Shown: positions 1 through 12,633 of the stretch, piece by piece
How the letters are laid out: each line of letters opens with the position of its first letter
Numbering within the stretch: position 1 is the stretch's first letter
Assembly: GCA_014529385.2 (NCBI GenBank)
Contig: CM043971.1
Location: forward strand, 33,003,209 to 33,067,208
DNA from: Adiantum capillus-veneris
Taxonomy: Eukaryota; Streptophyta; Polypodiopsida; Polypodiales; Pteridaceae
Reading direction: 5' to 3'
Length of the DNA: 64,000 nt
Translations under genes and position numbers: made by a program
Notes under the pieces: model-generated
What the model saw: the letters and a program-made list of their open reading frames with translations, nothing else
Told to the model about the DNA's origin: nothing
Databases searched by the model: none

Positions 1-948
1 CAATAGGATGAATACTTTATATACAGAAGCCACAAAGGTACAATTGAAGCAAAGGACATTGTGATTGGAAAGGAAATATGCCAATTGCAGATTAAGTTGC
101 AAAAATTAAGCAGCTATCTTAGGACCTAGCATGCATCAATGTTGATGTGCCCAATGATGATCTTGATACACTTAATAATTGGGAGCCAAAGTAAAAATCC
201 TTGCATACACTATTAAAGGTGATACACCAGATTTTGAAGAAGGGGTTAGTCTCTATTTACAAGAAGAGGAAAAGCTTGGAAAATATGGTCCATGTACATG
301 AATGAACAATTTTAGAGACCACATTTTTACTAAAGAGGGCATGGCACTGATATTATAAGTTGACTAGGTTGTTGTCTATGAACATCTAGAACCAAAAATT
401 TTGACAAGGTTCTATTTGCAAAGAGCTCTTGATGCTCTCCACTACACTTACAATCTCCAATAAATTTAAGAATCAAGACGTTGGAGGGCCTTACTTTCGG
501 TTAAATCCAAACGAAGCCCTTGGAATTTGGATGTGGGCAACTCCACCTTCCTTAAGTCTCGACTCTCATCACCAGACTTGTAAAAGAAGACATGTTGAGT
601 TACTTTAGCTTGCCCCAAAGTTGCTCGCATGCCACAATAGACATGAGTAGCTGGCCCCAAAATCACTTGCACATGACAACGGACATGAGTAGGTTACGAG
701 GTGGAGACAAACGGGCAAGAACATGGTGAAATGAATCTCAATATCTCACTTATGACAAGGCGTAATGTCTTATTCATGATAATTTAGATCTTCAAATCTA
801 ATGACCAAAAAATTAGCATCACTAGGCTAGGCTAGTTTTACACACTTGTCTCTAAGGAGTGATTGGCAGGATGGTAAATAAAAATTGGAATTTTGGCAGG
901 CATTACTGTTTGCATAGCAGGCCAGGGCAGATTCCGGACTAGCGAGCG
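1..948. other. Intergenic stretch upstream of the PPR gene
   Basis: No convincing coding region, RNA gene or repeat was seen here. The open frames are short and have no recognisable domain. The last few hundred bases should hold the promoter and 5' UTR of the PPR gene that starts at 949, but I could not assign a definite TATA box or transcription start. Confidence 0.4.
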
Positions 949-3599
949 ATGAAAGGAGCTTCATACATGCACGCACAGATGAGATCTTCTGCTGCCATTT
1001 TCCAACTTCGGCGCCATAGCCTCTCACAAAAGCACCTGCGCAGCTTCTGCTTCTTTAGCGACGCTCAACCACAGGTAGTGTGTGTGCCGGCATAGCAATT
1101 TGTTGTCAAACCTCAGACAGAAATGAGGCATTCTTTCTCATTTTGTTCTCTCTCCCTGTGCAGCCCGTGGACCCATCTGCTAAGAATTTTGTCCATGGAG
1201 ATCTTGATCATAGCAAATCTGTCAGCATTGCTTCTGTCCTCGAGATGATTGTAAACCGAGCACGAGTGGATGACTCGCCTTTCCCCACAAACTGGGCTTC
1301 CACAGAAAGTACAAATCCATCTTTGTGGAAACTTGTGTTTGAGAAAAAGCTTGCTTTCGAGCCAAAGCTGGATGCATCGTTTGGTGAGTGGCTTAAATAT
1401 GCGGACATGAAGGAACCTACGACTGAAGCCAAGGATTCACCACTTGTCATCAAAAAAGTTATTCTGACACTTGATGCAAACCATGATGCGCAGCTAGATT
1501 GGGTCAATATAAAGCTTTCTTTTGCCAATGTCATTCATGTATTGACCAACGTGAAAACCCCAACAGCTGCTTTTGTTTTCTATAAATGGGTCAGGGAAAG
1601 ATCCTATTATGTTCCTGACAAGTCTGTTTTTACAGCATTAATTGACAGGCTCGTGGCATCGACTGACGGTGCGACATGGGATCAAGTGCATTTTGTCATG
1701 AGGGATATGATAGAAAGGAAAATAGCTGCAGATACCAAACAATTTGGAAGACTTTTTACCTTGGTTGAGGCAGCCAAGCCAACAGAAACATCAAGGATGC
1801 AGCTATATGTAGAATGGCTATTGAAAATGAGACCACTAGGGCTAGAACTATGGTTTTCTACGTATGAGAAAGCAATGAAAATGTGCAATAAGTTTGAGAT
1901 GTATGGCAGCACCATCTCCATCTTTAAGTCGATACCGGAAAACTCTCACTGTTGGGCTTTCACCCTGACTTTCTCTGCATGTAAATGTACAGGCAATGTA
2001 GATTTAGCAGAGGAACTTCTGAAGGAGATGAAAGGGAAGAATATGAATCTGAATGCGGAGTGTCGCAATGACCTTTTAACTATTCACGCTATTCATGGAG
2101 ATGCTGATAGGGCAAGAAATCTGTCTAAGGAACTGAAAAGCTTAAGAGATTCAGTACATGTTGAGAAGGAGTATTTGGAGATAAAGCTTTCAGCAGCCGT
2201 TGTCAAAAACATTGTTACAATTCTGGATGCAAATCAGAATGCACAACTAGATTGGATCTATATGGAGCTTTCTAATGAAGATGTTGTTCATGTATTGACA
2301 AAGTTAAGATACCCTACGTCTGCTTTTGTGTTCTATACGTGGTTCAGGGAAAGGTCCAGTTATGTTCCTGAAAAAGCTGTCTATACAGCATTAATTGATA
2401 GGCTCGTTGCATCGACTGACGCGGCCAGATGGGATCAGGTTCGGTTTGTCATGAGTGATATGTTAGAAAGAAAAATAGCTGCAGATAGCGCACAATTTGG
2501 AGGACTGTTTACATTGGTTGGGACAACCAAGCCAATAAATATATCAAGGATGCAGCTATATGTGAAATGGTTATTGGAAATGAAACCACTAGGGCTAAAA
2601 CCATGGTTTTCCACGTATGAGAAAGTGATGAGAATCTGCAATAAGCTTGAATTGTATGACAGCACCATCTCCATCTTCAAATCTATACCAGCGAACTCTT
2701 ACAGCTGGGCTTTCACACTGGCTTCGTCTGCATGTAAAAAAACAAACAATGTAGATTTAGCAGAGGAACTTTTAAGAGAGATGAAGATGCAGAACATGCA
2801 ACTGGATGCGAAATGTTGCAACGACCTTCTGTCTATTTATGCGAGCCATGGACATGCTGACAAGGCTAAAATTTTATTTGAAAAAATTAAAAAATCAGGA
2901 ATTGTACTAGATTTAAGGCTGCTTACTTCTGTCATAAATGTTTATGGAAGAGCAGGAAGAGTGAAAGAGGCTGAAGAAGTTTTCAGAAGCATAAAGCAGA
3001 AGCTTGACCCTGGCATCTATCGAGCAATGGCAGCCTGCTATAGGAATGCAGGCCATTTTAACGAGCTGCTGGCACTTTTGAGGCAAGGAGATGGATCGCG
3101 GATTGGGGCAACTTGTTTTGCATCAGCTTTTGAAGCATGTACCGAGAAGAGTGAGTGGAAAATTGCTGTGGACATAATGAAGGACATGCTAAAATGGGGG
3201 ATGTCACCGTCCAAAAAGTTTTATCTCCAAATTTTACTGGCATGCTCAAAAGTGAATGATTACAGTGCTTGTGAGTCACTCGACTTCAATTTGAGAGAGA
3301 TGGACGCCCTATCGCAGGAAGATCTGGAAAGAGTTATAAAAATGTACGTTTCCTTGGAGAAGATACCATGTGTTCTTGATGCCTTGGAGGTTTTGAACGA
3401 GCGAGGGTTCGGTCCTCTGAATGCTGATCTTTATGAGTATTGTATCATCACCTTTTCTAAGACCAGCCTAACAGATGCAATGAAGATGTATAATATCATG
3501 CAATCTGCGGGCTATGTACCTTCTCCAAGCGTGTTCAGCACACTACTTGAAAAGAACATCGTAGCAGAAGAGAAGCCACTTACTCGAGAAGCAAAATGA
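949..3599 (+). CDS. PPR protein, probably organelle-targeted, with an internal 251-codon duplication
   Basis: I model this as join(949..1074, 1164..3599), giving about 853 residues. The 89-base intron 1075-1163 starts GTAGTG and ends in a pyrimidine-rich tract plus GTGCAG. It joins two phase-0 exons. Without splicing, the ATG-949 frame stops at 1093 and the long frame has no good ATG. Exon 1 encodes a 42-residue leader rich in Arg, Ser and Ala with few acidic residues, typical of a mitochondrial or plastid transit peptide (inference). The rest shows helix-turn-helix PPR motifs, clearest after about residue 590 (NVDLAEELLREMK, LLTSVINVYGRAGRVKEAEE). PPR proteins bind organellar RNA for editing, splicing or stability; the target is not readable here. 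Residues about 137-367 and 388-618 are two copies of one block, offset by exactly 753 nt. No C-terminal E/DYW editing domain or SMR domain is visible. The stop is TGA at 3597. Confidence 0.85.
1075..1163 (+). other. Predicted 89-bp GT-AG intron of the PPR gene
   Basis: The donor is CACAG|GTAGTG and the acceptor CCCTGTGCAG|CCC, preceded by a T/C-rich tract. Removal fuses a transit-peptide exon in phase 0 with the main PPR exon. Retention introduces a TAG at 1093. Confidence 0.75.
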
Positions 3600-5012
3600 T
3601 GACACGGTAACACAGGGCTTGAGCTCAAGGAACTTATTGCTTCTCTTGTCCTACCATCCTCTGAAACTTGAGTGAGTGTTGATGTCTTCATCTTTCCTTT
3701 TGATGATTTAGAGGTAAGTGATACAAAACACTTGGATTATTGGGAGAGCAAGCTGTATTCTGCAACTTCTATCAAGAAATACTAGGGCATTATCATGTGG
3801 TTAGCTAACCCGATATTATATTGGGTTCCCAGAGAGGGTTTTGCCAATTAAGCAGAACCTTGCAGTTGATGGTATGCCATGTACATTCCTCACTCTGGTC
3901 CAGCTTCAAGCCATACACGTACTAGCTGAATATAGTTCTCTATATGACCAGTTTGCAAAGTCAAAGGAAGTTGAAAGCTGCAGTGTACGGTTTTGCTGCA
4001 GAATATTAGCAGTTAGTGGAACTCTTTTTTGAAAGCAGACTGGAAAGGGGTTCAAAAGGAAGGCCCTTTTGCAGACTCTAGTTGGGGCATGTGACCAGTA
4101 CCCCGGTGATTCCTCTTCAATGCTGCAGGTGATCACCTGCAGTTCTTGCATTTTTGGTCTGGATCAGCACCCCACAATGGTGGTGAAGCATTGGGGACAA
4201 GAAGGTTTCCTTTACGGAGCCATGGCTTTGGATTGACTGAAGAGTGACTATGTTTTTGTGGTGGCTTGCTCATGGTGGACTGCTGAGAGTGATTGGCTAA
4301 TATCCTGCCCATGTAGGTATGATGGATTTGCATTTGAGATCAACCGATTTGTCAGCAGTTAGGAGGAAGAGATTAAGATTGACGATTGGTACAAAGAGGC
4401 AACACTAGCCTTACAGAGTAAGAGGGTAGTATTGCAATTTTGGCAGCTGCCTGTGATGCAAATTTCACAGCCCAGGCATTTCCAGCCCTGCAAAGACGGG
4501 CATTGGTCGGCAACTTCAACAGCATTAGAGCTCATTTTGATGCTTAGGGAGGCATCCCTGAAAGACATTGTAATCCCAAATCAAAGGATGAGAGATCAAA
4601 TGAAGTGGTTAACACCATTTTTAGAACAAGATCATCTCCAATAGACCATAGGGAACTAGATGAGGATTCAACAACTCAATTATGGGAAGAGGTGCATGAA
4701 TATATTCCTCTTATCCTTCTTATGATTTCCCCATATCTAAAGCACTGGATTGAGGATGGTGGGGAAAGACCTTGGATTTTTTATGATGATAGAAACAATG
4801 AGGAATAAACACATAGTGAGGATATCATGATCCACACTTTGCAAGAGTACATAGGAGACCCAATGAATTGCACCATCCCTATCACAACCCAACCTCCTAC
4901 AAAAACAAGAACTTAAAAAAGGGACCAAAAAGAAAAAAGGGGTGAGAAAAGGACAAAAGCAACACCAATCTTCCTGTGAAACACAAGGATGAGGATGCAA
5001 TTGCTATTCTAG
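3600..5012. other. PPR 3' flank, no gene recognised
   Basis: This holds the PPR 3' UTR and noncoding sequence. Several short open frames around 3841-4032 and 4359-4808 show no family motif and are broken by stops. The segment near 4605-4810 may belong to the same decayed retroelement as the protease remnant just downstream, but I could not align it to anything. Confidence 0.35.
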
Positions 5013-5213
5013 ACGATGAATCCATGTGGGAAAATTGGAGAAAACGTGCTCTTTAAAAAACATAGATAGTACTACATCTAACAAATGGCAATCTTGAGAA
5101 ACTTGTAGGACTACTTGAATGCATAGTTGTTACAAGATGCATCAATGACTACGAGCACCCTTTTGCCATTGTAAATTTTGGCAAGAACATTCATTATGAG
5201 ACGATCCTTCATG
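5013..5213 (+). pseudogene. Decayed retroelement protease remnant
   Basis: The plus-strand translation, through two stops, reads roughly ESMWENWRKRAL, then LTNGNLEKLVGLLECIVV, then YEHPFAIVNFGKNIHYETIL. This matches position for position the end of the aspartic protease in the gag-PR element at 26014-27714, which reads EVWKKWGKPAL, LADGHKEKPLGLLEKVIV, YEHTFAVVDFGKKNNYEIIL. The remnant therefore comes from a related element in the opposite orientation. No catalytic DSGA survives here, and no LTR could be assigned. Confidence 0.6.
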
Positions 5214-5555
5214 AGATAGTTAATGCTTGTCCAAGACTAAAGGTACAACTACCTCTACTTTCAACACGTAGGTATCACTATAAGAGTGAATTTAACAACA
5301 CATGATTATGAAGTTGTTATGATGTGTTGAAAGAGTGAGCGATGTGTGGAATGTGTATGCGCTATGCGGCGCGTGAGAGGAGAAGTGTGTTGTGTGGGTG
5401 GAGCAAGCCTCCAAGATGTGAGGAGCTACTTATTCTTTGGTATAAGAAGAATAAGGTTAGTGTGGTCAGGCAAGCGTGCGTATCTTTGTTAGAACTTGCA
5501 TGTAAATCTCGCAAGACAACTCTATATGGTCTGCATAGCTCCACAATGCATCATG

Positions 5556-5558
<3 letters not shown>

Positions 5559-5634
<76 letters not shown>
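5559..5634. repeat. Compound microsatellite (GT)22(GA)16
   Basis: An uninterrupted GT dinucleotide run at 5559-5602 passes directly into a GA run at 5603-5634. Confidence 0.97.
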
Positions 5635-5640
<6 letters not shown>

Positions 5641-5928
5641 ATTGTGTCCAAGTAGCCTATGAGGTAAGGTTTGGGTTTGATTGTCAGGACCTTCACGTTT
5701 ATCTTTACCATCATAATGCATAAAGAAAGTTGAGTTTTTTCGAGTCACAGTACATGGTCATCTGGGGTAATAGCAACCATTGAATTGCTTTGTACATCTA
5801 AAGATAAAATGCTATACTTGGCATGCTATGAGCCTGTATTTACTTGCCATGTTGATCTTGATTTTATTGTCATCATCATGTAAACATTTTTCATTTGTGA
5901 TGTAGTCATTAATTACTATATGTTTGTA

Positions 5929-5930
<2 letters not shown>

Positions 5931-5977
<47 letters not shown>

Positions 5978-6016
5978 CAAGAAGAGAGGGACAGAGAGAC
6001 AAGGAGGAGAGAGATA

Positions 6017-6070
<54 letters not shown>
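5931..6070. repeat. Compound microsatellite (AC)n, spacer, (AG)n
   Basis: An AC run covers 5931-5975. A 45-bp purine-rich spacer follows, then an AG run at 6021-6070. Another AG run lies at 6313-6348. Confidence 0.95.
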
Positions 6071-6075
<5 letters not shown>

Positions 6076-6310
6076 AAACTATTTTAAAAAAAACATCGCT
6101 CTAGAATTTTTTGGAGAGAGCTATGAAACGTAAGCTTTTAAGAGAGAAAAAGCTCATTGCAAAGCTTGCTCCATATTCATCCCTATGTGGACCTACACCA
6201 ATGATGGCCATACAAGGCATGGTTGGTTCTCATTTATTTGTGATGCAAAAATTGTGAGTATTGTTGTTTAGCCTTTGGTGTGTCATGAGCACTAACAAGG
6301 GGGTTTAAAA

Positions 6311-6312
<2 letters not shown>

Positions 6313-6348
<36 letters not shown>
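6313..6348. repeat. Microsatellite (AG)n
   Basis: A simple AG dinucleotide run of about 36 bases, the third GA-type tract within 800 bp. Confidence 0.93.
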
Positions 6349-6354
<6 letters not shown>

Positions 6355-7980
6355 GTTCTGCAATGTGAAGTGAATCCTATTAGCTCTACTAGTTATTCTT
6401 TTGCTCTACTAGTTATTCTATTAAAAAAATAATTTTGATGATTTGATATACCATTTTACAATAGTTGGATGTTGAAACGTTATGAGTGTCTTTTGTGTCT
6501 TTTAGTATGTTGCGTGGTAAGATTTTTTGTTCTGATAAGTCTTGTACAAGGGCTATGGTCACGGTTCATGGCCACAATTTTGTATGCATTTCTTGTTAAA
6601 TTTTCAAAGCTTGTTTTTTTGGTTTGCTCGTTGCTTTTGTCATTTGAAGTTTTGACTACCTCTAAGCTTAGAAGTTAGAAGATGGCATAGAGTATGCGTT
6701 AGGGCTATACATGCTGATCAACAAAATTGGATTGGACTAAATGTGTAAACATAGACCCAAATATTGTTTTTCTTTTTTTTTTTGCAAAACTCACAATTGT
6801 GAGTGGATTATATTGAATAGTCCAAAAAAATTACAAAGTCTTGTCATGCTCTTGTTGAGCCATTACATCATCCAAGGACCATAATTACATCGGCTATCAG
6901 GGCAGCCACCCCTACCAACCTGCCCCCTCATCCTTGATACACAAGGTCCATTATCTTGTCTCTAGATCTCTTATTTACCGATGGCCAAGATTTTTCCCCG
7001 TTCTAGGCATTCCATCTGCTGACAACAAGGCACAAGTAGTCCTAGACCAATCCTCCGAGTGTTTCTTGCGCCCGAGCGTCCATATTAGCACTTTGCTTTC
7101 TTGTATAATTTCTGCAAAGCTTGCCACTTCAAAACCTCCTGACCCAAATATTGTTAAGAATAGGTGTTGATAATTCTAAAGAACTCTATTGGGAGCTGCA
7201 AGAGAAAATAAAAACTCTCGTACCCATTATATTTTGAAATAAGAGACTTCAACTAATTTGTTCTCAGCTTTTGTATCAAAATTTCTAGGATATCTTTGTG
7301 ATGTTTTGGGGCTCTTTCTAGGAGTTGGTTGTGTTCTCCTTAGACTTTTTTTATGGGGTGCCATGCTTCTTCTTGGTCTTTCCTATGTCTTTCTCTTTTC
7401 CTCCCCTTTGCCTATGCCTTTGTCACTTTCTTTGGATGTCGCCTTGCCTCTCTCTATCCTATTTCTTTCTTTGGCTCTTGATATGTCTCTATTTTTTAGT
7501 CTTGCTTTGTCATTGCCATGTTCTCGGGAGGGGACTTGGTGCCCTCTTTCTTTGTTGGCTTCTTTTTTTCGTCCTCTATCCATAACGTATTCGCCTCTCC
7601 AATCTTCTTCTGAGTTTTCTATCCATTCTTTTTTCCTAGCTGAAACGGTTTTCGTACTTCGAAGCATGTACTTGACAATCCTTGCTTTGACACAACAAAC
7701 ATGATTTTCAGGGTAGTAGTCTCTATTGATATGATTATAAGCAAGTTAGCACTTGTGGAGGTTGGATTTCAATAAATATATCAACTAAGAAATTTACAAC
7801 CTTCCAACCAAAATAGAAGGCCTCTAGGTAGAGAGGGGCTAGACAAGAAAATGAATAGTGAAACCCGATTGATTTTTCCTTCATGGAAAGTAGAACCAAA
7901 AGGTCACACGAACCTAGAAGAATCAGGTTGGGCTCCATAATACCTATTCTTGTGTTAGCTATATACCATATGGCATTTGA
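6349..7980. other. Intergenic; low-complexity CT-rich tract, no gene recognised
   Basis: An open frame at 7258-7704 is rich in Leu, Ser and Phe because the strand is pyrimidine-rich; its reverse complement is Lys/Arg/Glu-rich. Neither strand shows a domain. It is most likely decayed repeat sequence. No RNA gene was seen. Confidence 0.35.
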
Positions 7981-8207
7981 TGTTGGAATTAGGGTTGCAG
8001 AGAAACACACACAGCTTGGAGAAGACGAAGGAAGCTCAAGGCACACAATGGAGAGTGTGTTTCTTAGTATGCAATGGAAAGATAGATAGCCCTAGAGTGA
8101 TGGGCGTATATACAATGCACGGAGGAAAAAACCTCCTAAAGAGGGAAAAAATGCCCCGACGGTCCTAGTGTGTTCACACACATCACTATCACATGTAAAT
8201 GGTGACA
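7981..8207 (-). repeat. 3' LTR of Copia-1
   Basis: Matches 12996-13223 almost throughout. It lies downstream of the RNase H remnant on the minus strand and is preceded there by a G-rich polypurine tract. Confidence 0.92.
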
Positions 8208-8289
8208 AATCCCCCCTGGAGTGATGCGGTGAATGAGAGCTGGCACATGAGTAAAGGGAAGTGCCATGCCCTGAGGACATGATCAGTCC

Positions 8290-9727
8290 ACAAAGGGGAG
8301 TAAGCCCAAAGCTTTGCGGAAAGCTTCAAGCTTCTCACGAGACAATGCCTTTGTGAAAATATCTGCAAGGTTGTCCCGTGTTGGCACATAAGCCAAGCTG
8401 ATCTCTCCTGCTGAGAGCCTCTCCCTAAGATAGTGGTAATGCACCTCAATGTGCTTTGTGTGAGCATGAAAACTGGGTTCCTCGCAACTGCCAATTGGCT
8501 CTGACTGTCAGTGTAGATAGTGTTGGCAGTGTCTTGTCTAACACCCAAATCAGCCATAAGGCGTCTGAGCCATACACACTCAACCATAGCTGTGAAGACT
8601 GCCCTGTACTCAGCCTCACAACTCGAAGTGGCCACAGTAGGTTGCTTCTTGCTCAACCATGATATACATGAACTGCCAAGCATGAAACAAAAACCACTTG
8701 TGGACACTCGCGTGTCAAAACAACCAGCCCAATCTGAGTCCGAGAAAGCATGTAAGTCTGGCGGCAATGATCCCCCCTTGGGATAAAACAAGCCAAGATG
8801 TAAAGTACCACTAACGTAGCGGAAAATCCTCTTGACAACCTACCAATGCTTAGACCCCGGGCTATGCATAAATCTGCTGACCTGTGAGACTGCAAACTGA
8901 ATATCTGGCCTCATGTTGCATACATAAATGAGGCAGCCAGCAGCAGTTTGGTAAAGAGTGACATCAGTAGGATTGCCAGCATCATGTAGACTCAACTTCA
9001 AACCTGTTTCCATGGGAGTGGCAATAGGTTTTCAATCCTCAAGTCCAAACTTACATAGCAATGTCTCTATGTAACTTTTCTGACACAAGGCAATACCACC
9101 ATCACACTGCTTAAACTGTATACCCAAGTAATGATGCAACAGCCCCAAATCTTTCATCTTGAAAGTAGCTTTCAAATCAGCCTTAAATTCAGCAATATGT
9201 CTCTCAATTGGTCCAGTGATCAGCAAATCATCGACATAAAGAACCACAATGAGAAGTACATCATCCTCACGCTTTACCTACAATGTGCTTTTTGTTGGAC
9301 TGTTACGAAAGCCTCGTTTAACCAAATGAGTGTCAGCTTTCTCATACCAAGCACGAGGAGATTGCTTCAACCCATACAAAGCCTTCTTACATCTGCACAC
9401 TTTGTCCTCTTGTCCTTTTATGACGAAACCGCAAGGCTGTGTTACATAAACTTCCTCAAATATGTCACCATTCAAGAAAGCAATAACAATGTCTGATTGA
9501 TGTACATCCCAACCAAAATGAGCTGCCAATGCACATAGAAAATGCACAGTAGTCATACAACAAGTGGGAGCAAAAGTCTCTTTATAATCTATGCCTTTTT
9601 GTTGTGCATAACCCTTTGCAACAAGTCGAGCCTTATGGCAATCAATCTCACCATCTGGCTTGTGTTTCAACTTGTAAACCCACTTTGTACCAATGGCCTT
9701 TTTGCCAGGAGACAAATCACATAAAGT
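8290..9727 (-). pseudogene. Copia-1 reverse transcriptase and RNase H, broken
   Basis: In minus-strand order the pieces read GTKWVYKLKHKPDGEIDCHKARL and LYGLKQSPRAWY (9278-9715), then the catalytic LYVDDLLI (9032-9247). RNase H follows with AFSDSDWAGCFDTRVSTSGF, SSCEAEYRA and YTDSQS (8300-8791). These are the copia-type RT and RNase H signatures. Frameshifts near 9260 and 8440 and stops between the pieces break the frame. The RT active-site YVDD is intact, but no full-length product can be made. Confidence 0.9.
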
Positions 9728-11650
9728 TCATGTGTCATTTTCTATAAGTGCATCATATTTTGATTGCATGGCAGCCATCCAATTTTTTGAATTCTGTGCT
9801 TCATCAAAAGACAGAGGCTCCTCAACATCATGTAAGCTAGACACAGCCAAAGCATAACAATCTGATGCATAAGATGCATGGCGAGAGCTTGAACGAGTAC
9901 GACTAGACAAAGGTGCATCCAATTTGCTGTCACACAAAGTGTGCACCGGCCATTTTGGCATACCTCTAGCCTGCTCATTTTCAGCCCTTTCCTCATCAAG
10001 TACATCATGTACATCTGCATCAGTAATAGGCTGATCTGTAACATTTTCAGAAACCCCCATAGGCTGTACATTTGCCTCATTGGAACTTACATTCGTATTT
10101 CCACCACTGAAAAGAGGCAACAAAGTGTCATAAATGTCCTGTGAGCTTACATTATTGCCTCTAGTACATGACAGCAAGGGCTAAACAGAATCTTCCACAA
10201 ACACTACATCCCGTGAAACCAGAATACGTTTTGTTTGCGGATGATACAACTTGTAATCTTTGCTTTCAGCACTATAACAAACAAAAATGCATTTGATAGC
10301 CTTATCATCCAATTTTCTGTGCTGTGTTTGTGGCACCAAATGCCAAAAAGCCAAAAACACGCATGTGCTCAATAGAAGGCTTTCTATCATGCCATGCTTC
10401 ATATGGAGTAATAGACTGCAAAGATTTTGTAGGACACATCTTAAGTACATAAGTGGCACACATGATGGCCTCAAGCCAAAAAGAATGCGGCAAAGCTTGA
10501 CTTTTGACCATATATCGTGCCATTTTCGTCAGTGACTTGTTTTTCCTCTCAGCAAAACCATTTTGCTAAGGTGTATAAGGCAGTGTACATTGGTGTTTTA
10601 TCCCACACTAGCCAGAACTGCATTAAATTCATGAGACATATACTCCCCCCCTCGATCAGAACGGAGGGTGCCCATAGTACATTTCGAGACATTTTCAGCC
10701 ATAGCCAGAAATTGTTTGAAGCACATAAAAACTTCGGACTTCACTTTAAGAGGAAATACCCATGCATGCCTGAAGTAATCATCAATGAAAGTCACGAAGT
10801 ACAGGTAATTGCCCAAGGACGGAGTTTGCATGGGTCCAGAAACATCACTATGCACAAGTTGCAACCTGTATGTGACCCGAACTGAACCATCCTTTGGAAA
10901 CTTAGAACGCTGCATCTTACCCAAAATACAGCCTTCACAAACATGTTTGACAGGTGCTTCGAGAGGCGGCAAAGAAGCAACCATATCAGATTTCTGCAAA
11001 CGCAGCAAACTGGCAAAATTCAGATGACCAAAATGTGCATGCCAAAGTTTTGCATCTGAAATAGCCCTTGAATCTGTAACAGCATTTGCAAAATTTTATC
11101 CACACTTGTCATACAAAGTGAGCTTATACAGCCCACGGCGCAAAAGGCCAGATGCAACAATTTCATCACCAAAACTGAAATCATGAACTGTACATCTGTC
11201 TTCCACAAATTTGACTACAAGTCCAAGTCTAGCAAGTGAGGATACAGACAAGAGATTCTTCTTAATCCCATGTACATAAAGTGCATCAACAAGTCCAAGT
11301 CTAGCAAGTGAGGATACAGACAAGAGATTCTTCTTGATCCCAGGTACATAAAGTGCATCAACAAGTGTGAAAGAACTGCCATTAGCAGCAGTAAGCACAA
11401 TCTTTCCAACTCCCTAAACTAGATAAGAGGCATTGTTGGCACAAGTGACTGAATTCCCATGAGGGACAGACTCGAGAGAGGTAAACAATTCACAATGTGA
11501 GGTAATGTGCTTTGTAGCACCACTGTCGAAATACCACACATGTGAATCTGCAGCAACTGACAAGCATGCATCATGGACAGCAGGATTGTAAATGCACTCT
11601 ACGCTAAAAGCCCATTCTGCATCCACATCAGCATCATAGTCTCCTTTCAC
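9728..11650 (-). pseudogene. Copia-1 protease, GAG-pre-integrase and integrase, broken
   Basis: The protease active-site motif YFDSGATKHI lies near 11540. A GAG-pre-integrase region follows (11096-11398). The integrase (10598-11008) has the zinc-finger end CEGCILGKM, HSDVSGPM and SDRGGEY, and reappears at 10181-10523 after a frameshift. A long linker towards RT lies at 9728-10177. An in-frame 72-nt tandem duplication (11218-11289 and 11290-11361) doubles DALYV.GIKKNLLSVSSLARLGL in the pre-integrase region. Multiple stops and frameshifts make it nonfunctional. Confidence 0.88.
11218..11361. repeat. 72-nt tandem duplication inside Copia-1
   Basis: Two adjacent 72-nt copies, 11218-11289 and 11290-11361, differ at only a few positions. 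The length is a multiple of three, so the reading frame is kept. Confidence 0.9.
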
Positions 11651-11739
11651 AGAAGACTCAACAATGGCTGCATTTGCAGTGGAACCAGCATTTGCAGTGG
11701 AACCACCCTCTTTCTTCTTAGCCTCTTTGCCTTCAACTT

Positions 11740-12633
11740 AGGACGCTGCTTGATCAAGTGATCATTAGCTTTACAATAATGGCAACGCATCTTCTTTTTG
11801 CCCTTATCACGAGAATTGCCAAACGAAGTGCTGCCAGCAGAAGCATTAGGAACAGAAGTTTTGCCACTCGCAGCAAAACCATAAGAAGTGGCTGCATTGC
11901 CGTTACCACACTTTCTTTGAGAAGCAATAAAAGCCTATTCAATTGCACGCTATCTAGTCCCGTTTTTTCTCGAAAGTGACTCTTGCAACAGCAATGTGCA
12001 TAATGCATCAAACTTGACAACTTCTGGATTTCCTTGGGTCATAAGTCTCCAAGTACTAGCAAAAGTCTGGTAGGAATCTGGTAAGGCATCAAGAACAGTC
12101 TGCACTAGGGAACTGTCTGAAATGACTTCACCTGCAGAAATGAGTTGCTCATTGATATCCTTGACACTAGCAAGAAAAGTGTCCATATCATCTTCCTCAT
12201 GCATAATCTTTGACTCCAACTATTTACGCAGCAAAGCAATTTTATCCTCATTGCGACTTGCATAAAGACCAGCCAAAATATCCCAAGCCTGTTTTGTAGA
12301 TTTTGATGAACGGATGTGAGGAACAATGGTGCGCTTCACAGACAACGCAATCAGTGCATGAGCCTGCGCATCCTTTACATCCCAACGAGCTTGTTCTGCC
12401 ATAGGCAAAACAACTCTAATAGCAGCAATCCTTGCAACAAGACCTGCAACATCCTCAACATTGCCTACATCCTCAGAACTAGGACGTACATCAATGCCCT
12501 GCACAATGTTCCAGACGTCCTTTGACACAAGAACATGTTGCATCATATAAGCCCACATAGGGTAGTTGTCCCCATCCAACCTATCCTCAGCAGCAAACAT
12601 CTTGAACACATCTGTGTTGTTGTTGTCAGCCAT
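11740..12633 (-). pseudogene. Copia-1 gag, broken
   Basis: The gag ATG is at 12631-12633 (MADNNNTDVFKMF). It continues through LDGDNYPMWAYMMQHVL and KQAWDILAGLYASRNEDKIALL, typical of copia gag/UBN2 proteins. One in-frame stop sits at 12220, and the frame continues to 11950. A decayed zinc knuckle near 11750-11800 reads CHYCKANDHLIKQR; the fourth metal ligand Cys is replaced by Arg. Confidence 0.88.

Noticed and set aside
1080-1163. Treating 1080 as the PPR start
   Set aside because: The codon at 1080 is GTG, and the stretch to 1163 looks like an intron, with GT-AG borders and a T/C-rich 3' end. An upstream ATG joins in phase after splicing.
5551-5748. Open frames with His-Thr or Ser-Leu repeats around the GT/GA tract
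   Set aside because: Translation artefact of microsatellites.
7258-7704. A 148-codon Leu/Ser-rich open frame as a membrane protein gene
   Set aside because: It arises from a pyrimidine-rich low-complexity tract; it has no conserved motif, and an equally long open frame exists on the other strand.
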